Source of the DNA: Aquimarina sp. Aq107
Lineage (GTDB): Bacteria; Bacteroidota; Bacteroidia; Flavobacteriales; Flavobacteriaceae
DNA: 64,000 nt
Direction: 5' to 3'
Assembly: GCF_943733665.1 (NCBI RefSeq)
Contig: NZ_OX030782.1
Coordinates: 4,326,501 to 4,390,500 of the forward strand
Positions within the stretch are counted from its first letter, which is position 1. Each line of letters begins with the position of its first letter. Shown piece after piece: positions 19,180 to 27,900 of the stretch. The notes beneath the pieces were generated by a model. The model did no database searches, was not told the DNA's origin, and saw only the letters and a list, made by a program, of their open reading frames with translations. The position numbers and the translations under genes were made by a program.

Positions 19180-20420
19180 TGAAACATTTATGCATCATTA
19201 TTTCCTTAGCGCTTATAGTAATAAGTTGTAAAAAGGAATCCGTATCTGATCTGGATAAAAAATATATCAACTTTACGAATACTTCCAACATAGATAGAAT
19301 GGATGAAAGTATTATTATCCCTAAAAACATAATAATAAACAAGTTAGATAGCATCCCTGATAATAGAGTTCCTATAATTAAAGATTCATCTGGAAGGATC
19401 ATTCCTTTTCAATTAGATTACCTAGAAAAAAAGGGAATTTGGGATGAGTTAAGTCTAACTCTAGACTTTAAAGCAAATCAAACACAAAAATTAGAATTAA
19501 CAACAATTGCTACAGAAAGTATTCCTTCGTTTACTCCAAGAACAAATATTAGATTCGGAATCGGAACTAATAAGAATACTGTAAAAGAAGTTTTAGAACA
19601 AAAACGAATAGGTGATCCACGAACCAACGATAGTATTTTTTATCAAATGGAAGGACCCGCTTGGGAGAATGATAAAATAGGCTTTAGATTCTATTTTGAT
19701 CCACGAAATGGTATTGACATTTTTGGAAAAAACACCTCCGAACTTGTATTAGATCGCGTAGGTTTAGGAGACGGAAATTATCATGAATTAGATGATTGGG
19801 GAATGGATGTCCTAAAAGTTGGAAACTCTCTAGGAGCTGGAGCATTAGCTATAAAACACAATGATTCTCTGATTAGACTTACTGGAAAAGACCAAGCAGA
19901 ATTTAAAACTATTACAGAAGGACCAATAAGATCAATTTTTGAGATGACCTATACGAATTCAAAAATTGGAGATCAAAATATAGATGTTGTCCATAGAATT
20001 ACCATTTGGAAAGGACAATGGGGGTATCAGAGTCAAGTGTTTTTTAGAGGTGCGACCAATCAAATGGATTTGGTTACGGGTATTGTAAATTTAAAACCTA
20101 ACGATAAATATTCTAAAAAATCAAAAAACCATTTTGTTCTAGAGACTTTCGGAGCACAATCAGAAAACAATGATTTGTTAGGTATGGCGATCATAATCCC
20201 TAAAGATGATTTTATAAACGAAGGAGAAGCTCCAAAGGAAAACACAGATATTACAACAACCTACTACACTGTAATGAATGCTTCTAACAAAAAACCTTCT
20301 ACTTTTTACTTCCTTGCCGGATGGGAACAATCCAATGTCCAATTCAATACCTATGAAGGTTTTGATAAAATAGTTTCCGAAATGAGCGAAAAATTATCAA
20401 ATCCAATATTAATAGAATAA
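19179..20420 (+). CDS. DUF4861-like lipoprotein of unknown activity within the uronate operon
   Basis: 413 residues with a lipoprotein signal (SLALIVISC, Cys17). The body resembles DUF4861 proteins: an N-terminal all-beta part, then GPAWENDKIGFRFYFDPRNG, HELDDWGMDVLKVGNSLGAG and a beta-rich C-terminus with IWKGQWGYQSQVFFRG. DUF4861 proteins recur in uronate-polymer loci of Bacteroidota, but I know no activity I can state with confidence. It is translationally coupled to kduD and followed 1 nt later by kdgK, so it is part of the catabolic transcript although predicted to sit in the periplasm or outer membrane. A lyase-, isomerase- or dehydratase-like step on uronate oligosaccharides would fit the context. 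Confidence 0.75.
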   Translation: MKHLCIIISLALIVISCKKESVSDLDKKYINFTNTSNIDRMDESIIIPKNIIINKLDSIPDNRVPIIKDSSGRIIPFQLDYLEKKGIWDELSLTLDFKANQTQKLELTTIATESIPSFTPRTNIRFGIGTNKNTVKEVLEQKRIGDPRTNDSIFYQMEGPAWENDKIGFRFYFDPRNGIDIFGKNTSELVLDRVGLGDGNYHELDDWGMDVLKVGNSLGAGALAIKHNDSLIRLTGKDQAEFKTITEGPIRSIFEMTYTNSKIGDQNIDVVHRITIWKGQWGYQSQVFFRGATNQMDLVTGIVNLKPNDKYSKKSKNHFVLETFGAQSENNDLLGMAIIIPKDDFINEGEAPKENTDITTTYYTVMNASNKKPSTFYFLAGWEQSNVQFNTYEGFDKIVSEMSEKLSNPILIE

Positions 20421-20421
20421 A

Positions 20422-21417
20422 ATGGAGAAAAGAGTTGTTACTTTAGGTGAGGTTCTAATGCGTCTTACTACCGCCACGAATGAGCGATTCGAGCAATCGA
20501 ATACATATAAGGTACATTTTGGCGGAACAGAAGCTAATGTTTCAATCTCTCTTGCACAATGGAATGTCAGCGCTACTCATATCACTTCATTTCCAAATCA
20601 TTCCATAGGAAAAACTGCTTGCAACTACTTAAAAAAGTCAGGAGTTGACACCAATAACATAAAATTCAATGATGGAAGAATGGGGCTTTATTTTTTAGAA
20701 AATGGTGTTATGCAACGATCTTCTAAAATCATATATGATCGTTTTGATTCTTCCTTTTCAAAATTAAACCCTACTATTTTTAACTGGGACGAAATTTTAA
20801 AAGATGTAGATTGGTTTCATTGGACAGGAATCACACCGGCGATCTCTGAATCCGCAGCTCAACTATGTCTCGATGCTTTGACTTCGGCTCAAAAATTAGG
20901 AATAACAGTAAGTGGAGATATTAATTATAGAAGAAACCTATGGCAATATGGGAAATCACCTTTAGAAATAATGCCTGAGCTTATTAGCAAAACTAATGTT
21001 ATCGTAGGTGGGCTTACTGATTTTGAAAATTGCCTAGACATTTCAGCAAACAACTTTGAAGAAGGATGTAAAAAAGTACAGCAGAAATACACTACTGTGC
21101 ATACGCTATCTAATACCCAACGAGAAATCCTTTCTGCATCTCAAAATAAGTTATCGGCAATACTTTGGAGAAATAATAAGTACAATGTCTCTAAAACTTA
21201 TACTATGGAAAACATTGTAGATCGCATTGGCGGTGGTGATGCTTTTATGGCAGGATTAATTTATGGATTGATGCACAAAGAAGAGGATGATGCTCTTGAA
21301 TTTGCCGTGGCTTCTGCAGTATTGAAACATGGAATTCTTGGAGATGCAAATTTAGTTTCTGTAGAAGAAATAGAACAACTAGTACAAGGGGATAACATTG
21401 GAAGACTATTAAGATAA
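20422..21417 (+). CDS. kdgK: 2-keto-3-deoxygluconate kinase (PfkB family)
   Basis: 331 residues. The PfkB N-terminal sugar-binding block is GGTEANVSISLAQW; the second signature is DRIGGGDAFMAGLIYG, whose central Asp is the catalytic base and whose glycines form the anion hole. It phosphorylates KDG, the common product of UxuA and KduD, to KDPG. The start lies 1 nt after the preceding stop and its own stop abuts the next ATG, so the genes are tightly packed. Fructokinase is the main alternative, but the gene order makes KdgK nearly certain. Confidence 0.94.
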   Translation: MEKRVVTLGEVLMRLTTATNERFEQSNTYKVHFGGTEANVSISLAQWNVSATHITSFPNHSIGKTACNYLKKSGVDTNNIKFNDGRMGLYFLENGVMQRSSKIIYDRFDSSFSKLNPTIFNWDEILKDVDWFHWTGITPAISESAAQLCLDALTSAQKLGITVSGDINYRRNLWQYGKSPLEIMPELISKTNVIVGGLTDFENCLDISANNFEEGCKKVQQKYTTVHTLSNTQREILSASQNKLSAILWRNNKYNVSKTYTMENIVDRIGGGDAFMAGLIYGLMHKEEDDALEFAVASAVLKHGILGDANLVSVEEIEQLVQGDNIGRLLR

Positions 21418-22083
21418 ATGAAAAACTCTGCAGAGCACATCATCACAATAATGGAAAAAACCGGATTAATTCCTGTTTTTAATCATCAAGATATTGAAGT
21501 TACTAAAAAAGTATTAGATGCTTCATATGAAGCAGGTATAAGAGTTTTTGAATTCACAAATAGAAATGAAAAAGCACTGTCTGTTTTTACTGAATTACGA
21601 AAATATGCATTAAAATACAATGATCTAATTTTAGGTATAGGAACCATTTTTACGAAAATTGAGGTTGAACAATTTCTTAACGCCCAAGCAGATTTTATAG
21701 TTTCTCCGGCATTAATTCCTGAAATCGCTAATCATTGCAATAAAAAAGAAGTGTTATGGATTCCTGGATGTGCCACTGTTACAGAAGTTTATAGGGCTCA
21801 ACAACTAGGAGCAAAATTAATTAAAGCCTTCCCTGGTAATGTTTTAGGTGTAGATTTCATCAAAGCTATTAAAACTGTATTACCTAAAACTAAAATAATG
21901 CCTACCGGAGGTGTACAGCCTTCTCTGGAAAATTTAAGATTATGGTTTGATTCTGGAGTAAGTTGCGTTGGAATGGGATCTCTACTTTTTAGTAAAAACA
22001 ATATTAAGAACAAAGATTTCTTAAAACTTTCTTCGGATATAAAAGAAGTATTGGTGAGCATTAAAGAAATTAAAAACAACTAA
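21418..22083 (+). CDS. eda: KDPG aldolase (2-dehydro-3-deoxyphosphogluconate aldolase)
   Basis: 221 residues of the small class I aldolase family: GIGTIFTKIEVEQF, FIVSPALIPEIANHC, WIPGCATVTE, then AKLIKAFPGN with the Schiff-base Lys, and MPTGGV near the C-terminus (phosphate binding). It splits KDPG to pyruvate and glyceraldehyde-3-phosphate, ending the pathway. The Cys in the WIPGCATVTE block replaces the more usual small residue; this variant is common in bifunctional aldolases. It starts immediately after the kdgK stop. Confidence 0.95.
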   Translation: MKNSAEHIITIMEKTGLIPVFNHQDIEVTKKVLDASYEAGIRVFEFTNRNEKALSVFTELRKYALKYNDLILGIGTIFTKIEVEQFLNAQADFIVSPALIPEIANHCNKKEVLWIPGCATVTEVYRAQQLGAKLIKAFPGNVLGVDFIKAIKTVLPKTKIMPTGGVQPSLENLRLWFDSGVSCVGMGSLLFSKNNIKNKDFLKLSSDIKEVLVSIKEIKNN

Positions 22084-22087
22084 TATT

Positions 22088-23068
22088 ATGAGAATCAAGA
22101 TACTATTTCCACTTTTTATAGGACTATTAATAATAGGATCTTGTTCTACGAAAAAAGAAGTCAAAATACTAAGACTAGCGCACACATTAGACACCAAACA
22201 TCCTGTGCATAAAGCAATGACTATTTTAGGTGAAAAACTTAAAAAAAAATCAAACGGAACTTTAGAAGTTAAATTATACCCAAGTGGTCAATTGGGCGCA
22301 GAACGTGAATGTCTTGAATTGCTACAAATTGGAAGCCTAGACATCACAAAAGTTTCTGCAGCTGTATTAGAAAACTTTATCACAGAATACAAGGTTTTTA
22401 GTATTCCATATTTATTTAGAGATAGACAACACGCTTTTCAAGTTTTTGATGGAGCTATTGGAGATGAAATGCTTACTAAAGGAGATAAATATCGACTAAG
22501 AGGATTAACTTTTTATGATGCAGGAAGTCGTAGTTTCTATACAAAAGAGAAGCCAATAACAACTCCAGAAGATCTTAAGGGTTTGAAAATAAGAGTCCAA
22601 AAAAGTAATATGGCTGTTGCAATGGTCAATTCTTTAGGAGGATCTCCCACTCCCATTTCATGGGGAGAATTATATACAGCTCTACAACAAGGTGTTGTCG
22701 ATGGCGCAGAAAACAATCTACCCAGTTTTTATACCTCTAAACATTATGAAATATGTAAATACTTTAGTCTTGATCAACATACTGCCGTTCCTGATGTTTT
22801 ATTAATTGGTTTAGATACTTGGGAACGATTATCGGAACAAGAACAAATCTGGTTAAAAGAAGCTGCGAGAGAATCTACAATAGAACAACGTAAGTTATGG
22901 GCTGCATCAGAAAAGGAATCCTTGGATATTATTACCGCATCTGGAGTCGAAATTATAACTCCTGACAAAACTTTGTTCGAACAGGAGACAGAAAGTATTC
23001 AAAAAATGTTTCAAGATAATCCTGATATGCTATCCTTAATTAAGAATATCAAAAACACAAAGCAATGA
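22088..23068 (+). CDS. dctP: TRAP transporter solute-binding protein (DctP family), lipoprotein
   Basis: 326 residues. The N-terminus has a lipobox (LLIIGSC) instead of a plain signal peptide, so the binding protein is probably anchored to a membrane. DctP blocks are clear: LAHTLDTKHPVHKAM, YPSGQLGAERECLELLQIG, IRVQKSNMAVAMV and ELYTALQQGVVDGAENN, which includes the ligand-facing region. The Arg in KIRVQ normally binds the ligand carboxylate, fitting a uronate. Its last codons overlap the start of dctQ. With the next two genes it would bring free glucuronate or unsaturated monouronate across the inner membrane. Confidence 0.94.
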   Translation: MRIKILFPLFIGLLIIGSCSTKKEVKILRLAHTLDTKHPVHKAMTILGEKLKKKSNGTLEVKLYPSGQLGAERECLELLQIGSLDITKVSAAVLENFITEYKVFSIPYLFRDRQHAFQVFDGAIGDEMLTKGDKYRLRGLTFYDAGSRSFYTKEKPITTPEDLKGLKIRVQKSNMAVAMVNSLGGSPTPISWGELYTALQQGVVDGAENNLPSFYTSKHYEICKYFSLDQHTAVPDVLLIGLDTWERLSEQEQIWLKEAARESTIEQRKLWAASEKESLDIITASGVEIITPDKTLFEQETESIQKMFQDNPDMLSLIKNIKNTKQ

Positions 23069-23532
23069 GAAAAACAATAGATACATTTTTAGAAAAAGCG
23101 CTAATTCTAATATTTTCATTGATGTTATTTAGTGTTATATGGCAGGTGTTTTCAAGATTTTTATTAAAATCTCCTAGTACTATTACTGATGAGATTTCGA
23201 GCTTCTCCTTAATATGGCTAGGCCTATTGGGAGCGGCATACGCCACGGGAAAACGCTTACACCTTGCCATAGATCTGATACCTTCTCATATTGTAGCTAA
23301 AAGACAAAAATTATATGAAAGTATTGTGCAAGGATCTATATTAATTTTTGGATTTCTTGTTATGGTTATTGGTGGAGCAAGACTTTGTTGGCTGACATTT
23401 GTGTTTCAGCAAAAATCAGCTACACTAGAAATTCCTTTAGGGTTTATCTATTTGGTAATTCCTATAAGCGGCATATTGATATGCTATTATTCTTTAGTCA
23501 TACTATTACGTAAAAAAGATCTTGCATTATGA
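23065..23532 (+). CDS. dctQ: TRAP transporter small membrane subunit (DctQ family)
   Basis: 155 residues with four hydrophobic helices. The family motif is seen as SSFSLIWLGLLGAAYATGKRLHLAIDL in the middle of the protein (cited in part: a Trp, then an Ala-Tyr-Ala patch, then an Arg-Leu-His-Leu turn). DctQ pairs with DctM in sodium-driven uptake of organic acids. It overlaps both dctP (4 nt) and dctM (4 nt), so stoichiometry is probably set by translational coupling. Confidence 0.92.
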   Translation: MRKTIDTFLEKALILIFSLMLFSVIWQVFSRFLLKSPSTITDEISSFSLIWLGLLGAAYATGKRLHLAIDLIPSHIVAKRQKLYESIVQGSILIFGFLVMVIGGARLCWLTFVFQQKSATLEIPLGFIYLVIPISGILICYYSLVILLRKKDLAL

Positions 23533-24824
23533 ATTATACTGAAGTTTTAATCCTAACATTAAGTTTTCTTGTATTACTCTCAATTCGAGTTCCCGTAGCG
23601 TATGCCATTGGTCTATCTGGATTATTCACCCTTATTGTAGCCATGCCATTTATGCCATCAGTAACCACGTTAGCGCAAAGAATGGCAACATCTTTGGACA
23701 GTTTTACCCTTTCTGCAATTCCTTTTTTCATACTAGCAGGTCAAATTATGAATCGAGGCGGTATCGCGGTACGACTCATAAATTTCGCAAAAGCTATTGT
23801 AGGGCCTTTACCAGGAGGATTGGCTTTTGTAAATATATTTGCTTGTATGCTTTTTGGTGCAATATCCGGTTCTGCAGTTGCAGCTGCTTCAGCTATTGGT
23901 GGGTTTATGAATCCAATGATGGAAAAAGAAGGGTATGATAAATCTTTTAGTGCTGCTGTAAATATAACTAGTTCTACGACAGGTTTATTAATCCCACCAA
24001 GTAATGTTTTAATTATATATTCTCTAGCTAGTGGTGGTGTTTCTATTGCTGCTCTATTTGTAGCAGGGTATGTCCCAGGTTTATTGATTGGATTTGCTTT
24101 AATGTTAGTCGCTGGTATTTATTCGGTAATCAAAAAGTATCCTACCGAAAAACTTGTTAGTCTTAAGGTTTTTCTTAAACGATTTTTAGATGCATTACCG
24201 AGTCTTCTTTTACTTGTAGTTGTTATTGGAGGAATCGTAGCTGGAATTTTCACAGCCACAGAAGCTTCTGCAATAGCAGTTATTTATACTTTTATATTAG
24301 CTCTTGCTTATAAAGAAATTTCGCTTAAAAGCATTGCTCCGATATTATTAGAAACTATAAAAACCTCATCAATCGTGTTATTGCTAATTGCAACCTCTAT
24401 TGCAATGTCTTGGGTAATGTCTTATGAAAACATTCCTCAAGAAATTAGTAATGCATTACTTTCAATTAGTGATAATCCAATTATTATTTTAATACTTATC
24501 AATTTAATTTTATTATTTGTGGGAGTCTTTATGGATATGACTCCAGCAGTATTGATTTTTACTCCAATTTTTTTACCTATTGTAACAGATTTAGGAATGA
24601 ATCCTATACATTTTGGTATTGTTATGATTCTAAACCTTTGTATCGGATTATGCACGCCTCCTGTAGGTTCTGTACTTTTTGTAGGGTGTAGTGTAGCAGA
24701 ATTAAGTATTCAGAAAGTAATTCGTCCTTTAATGCCTTTGTTTTTAATTATGATTCTAGTATTGGTTTTAATCACATATATTCCAGAGTTAAGTTTATGG
24801 CTTCCTAGGCTATTTGATCTTTAA
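23529..24824 (+). CDS. dctM: TRAP transporter large membrane subunit (DctM family)
   Basis: 431 residues, almost entirely hydrophobic with about 12-13 predicted membrane segments. DctM blocks include IPFFILAGQIMNRGGIA, FGAISGSAVAAASAIGG, LIPPSNVLIIYSLASGGVS and the second half repeat GVFMDMTPAVLIFTPIFLP. It is the transport channel of the TRAP system and the last gene of the operon. A strong hairpin follows 33 nt downstream. The likely substrate, a uronate, comes from the operon context. Confidence 0.96.
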   Translation: MNYTEVLILTLSFLVLLSIRVPVAYAIGLSGLFTLIVAMPFMPSVTTLAQRMATSLDSFTLSAIPFFILAGQIMNRGGIAVRLINFAKAIVGPLPGGLAFVNIFACMLFGAISGSAVAAASAIGGFMNPMMEKEGYDKSFSAAVNITSSTTGLLIPPSNVLIIYSLASGGVSIAALFVAGYVPGLLIGFALMLVAGIYSVIKKYPTEKLVSLKVFLKRFLDALPSLLLLVVVIGGIVAGIFTATEASAIAVIYTFILALAYKEISLKSIAPILLETIKTSSIVLLLIATSIAMSWVMSYENIPQEISNALLSISDNPIIILILINLILLFVGVFMDMTPAVLIFTPIFLPIVTDLGMNPIHFGIVMILNLCIGLCTPPVGSVLFVGCSVAELSIQKVIRPLMPLFLIMILVLVLITYIPELSLWLPRLFDL

Positions 24825-24856
24825 ATCCAATTGTACAATGCTTATAGATAAGAGAC

Positions 24857-24877
24857 CTCTTAGCAAATTGCTAAGAG
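24857..24877 (+). terminator. Hairpin after dctM
   Basis: A perfect palindrome with 10-bp arms (CTCTTAGCAA and TTGCTAAGAG) around a single A, 33 nt after the dctM stop. There is only a weak T-rich tail, so termination is probable rather than certain. Confidence 0.6.
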
Positions 24878-24952
24878 ATCCTTATAGTTCTATTAATTTG
24901 TTTTACTACTTTATATAGTGCCGACTCCGCTCTTGGATTGTTTAGGTTAATA

Positions 24953-24985
24953 ATTCTAATCAAATAGATACTATTTGATTAGAAT
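24953..24985 (-). terminator. Hairpin after the first CEMIP-like gene
   Basis: A 14-bp perfect stem (ATTCTAATCAAATA with its complement) and a 5-nt loop, lying just past the stop codon of the minus-strand gene that ends at 24990. Confidence 0.65.
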
Positions 24986-24989
24986 TAGC

Positions 24990-27900
24990 CTATTTTTTAG
25001 CAACTTTAAAAACTTTAGAATTTGCACTATTATCAAAATCTATGACTTTGACCATATAAAGTCCCGAAGAAAAAGATTCCATAGAAATAATATTTTCTCC
25101 TTCTGTTAACTCTTTGCGAATTTTGGTAGCTCCTAATATATCATACACCGTAACCACTTTTCCAGCAGTATTTCCAGAGATAAACAAGGTGTTTTGAACT
25201 GGATTAGGGTAGAGTCTCAACTCTTGATTATCTATCGGTGTTTTATCTTCTTCTAACACCTCAAAAATCCAATGTTGATTTTGATTACTATTACTGTTAG
25301 TCCATAGATAAGTAGCCCTTCCATTAGCTCCTCCAAAATCTCCATCAATAGAGAATCCACTAGAATTTCGTTTTTCCAAACGATAAATATCTCCAGAGAT
25401 TTTAACCTTTCTCCAGTGCTGATTCTGATTGTTATTTTGACAATTCCATAGGATTATATTTTGACGTAATGCCCCATTATTTCCTCCATCCATACATAAA
25501 TCCGTATTTACTTTTTGATACGAATAATAACCATTACCACGATCAATTTCTATCCATTGCTGGTTTACATTATTTGAATTGGCAGCATATAAAAACACGT
25601 TATTATTAGGAGCTCCACCATTGCCGCCATCTAGGGCGAAATTGATAGCGTTGCGCTTACGTATGTGAACGACAGTATTTCCTTCAGTAAGGGTGCCACC
25701 ATCATCACACGGCTCATTTGATATTCCATGGATATAATCAATAAACGTATGTTTAGGAGCAGCTACATCAGGCGGGAAATCCAAACGTATCGCTGTAATT
25801 GTTTTTCCCATCCAAGTATTTAAACCACTCATGTCAAAGATCAGCTCCTCATACACATTAGTGTCTTCTGGAGTTACTATCACTGAACGTGCTTGTGCAA
25901 AATTAGGTTGATCTGTTGTACTCCAAAATAATTGAAACATACCCGTAGCTTCTGACTTAGCTCTAATGCGAAATGTTGGTGCTTGATTACCTTGAAAACT
26001 TAACCCACTTTTGATAATGTATGGATCGTTAGAATTGTCCGCTCTTAATAACCAGTATTCAGGATTCGATGTATTATGCGCAGCAATGTTATATCTTGTA
26101 AACCCTTCGTCCGTTCCGCTAAAATCAAATTTAAGATCAGATACTATACAAACTTCATCTGGATCACTAGTTACAACAGTAATGTTTTTTGTAGCTGTTG
26201 CTGTGATTCCCGTATTATCAGTAGCTATTGCTCTTAAAATATAGGTGCCAACCGATAAATTAAGTAATAAAGGGTCTTCATTACCTGCATTTGCGGTCCC
26301 CCATTCGTAGGGTGCTGAATTTTCTTGTCGTACCAAAGCATCATTGATATATAATCTAACATTAGCAATAGCGCCATCACTATCTGAAGCATCAATCACT
26401 ACACCAAGATTTTCTCCAATATCAAATGTTGTATTTACTGGACTTGTAAAAGTTACTACTGGGGATTGATTCTGTCCTGAAACGATAATAGTTTTCGTTA
26501 CTGTAGTGCTTGCACCACTATTATCTGTTGCTACAGCTCTTAAGGTATAGCTACCAACCGACAAATTGAGTAATAAAGGATCTTCATTATCTGCATTTGC
26601 AGTTCCCCACTCATAAGGAGTTCCATTTTCTTGTCGTACCAAAACGTCATTGATATATAATCTAACATTAGCAATAACGCCATCACTATCTGAAGCATTA
26701 ACTACTACTCCCAAATCAGCTCCTTCATCAAACTGATCACCATTTGGGCTCTGAAAACTTGCTATTGGAGCTGTATTATCAGGAAGATCATTATTACAAC
26801 TTGCATTCTCTTGATTATTTTTTACCATTCCAATCGGTTGCCCACAAGATTGTCCAGCCCATCTAGCATAAATTAAAGTCCCTACAGGAACATTATTAAA
26901 GCTTCTTGTTCCTACATTATCATTGAAAGTTTGTGTATACGTTTGTCCTCCATCTAAACTTACTTGAACCTGCGTCTTAGTTGGATTATTTTCTATATGA
27001 ACAGTAGCTGTTGCTATACAACCCGATTGGCTAGAGGTGGTTACATAGGCATTCATAAGATCCGGTTCTTCATTGTATTTATTCAAATTAGGTAAATTAC
27101 CAGAGTTCCATCGAACTATGTAATTGGTTGTCAAAAGTTTATTCTCCAATACAAATTTCACGTACAAATCACCATTATTTTCTACATAATAAGCGGTAGT
27201 ATTCGAATTTGTAACTTGAGCAATACTATTGCTCGCATTTATTCCATCTATTCTTACATTATTCAAATTTCCAAAACCTTTAAATCGCACAGTCATAGCT
27301 TTTCCAACCTGTCTGTCATTATTTAGTATTACATTCATACTGTTTCCAGAAAGGCTACTATAATAAATGGCATGTTCAAACTGGTCCTGAGCATCATCAA
27401 GTGTAAAGTGATGATTAGAATTAGGACCGACACCGCAAGCAGTAGAACTGAAAACTTTTGAAATTGGACACCCTACTTTTTTTCTAGTCATAGTAAGCGC
27501 AACATCATTGCTTGTCCTCAACAAGGCAAAGGATTTAGGCACGCTATGCAAGCCATCCCAATTATGAAGTTGGTAAGAATTATCGAACATATAAAAATCA
27601 ATTTCACTAGCTAAAGAACTAGGCACGCCCGTGCGTGTTAGGGAGCCATCCAAATCTTGAATAACATTACTAAAGGTTTGTAGACAGGTATGAGTATTGT
27701 CGTTGGGCGGTAACCATTGATGATCAATATTTATTCTTGGAGAGCCCGCGTGATTATAGGTAATACCTTTAAATTGGTGATTGATAAATTTGGTGCCGGC
27801 GCCATTATTATCAAATATAGAACTATCATTTCTATTCCAGTCTACCAAATGACTATCAAACATTCTTAGTGCACCATCATACAAAAGGTTAAGTGATTTC

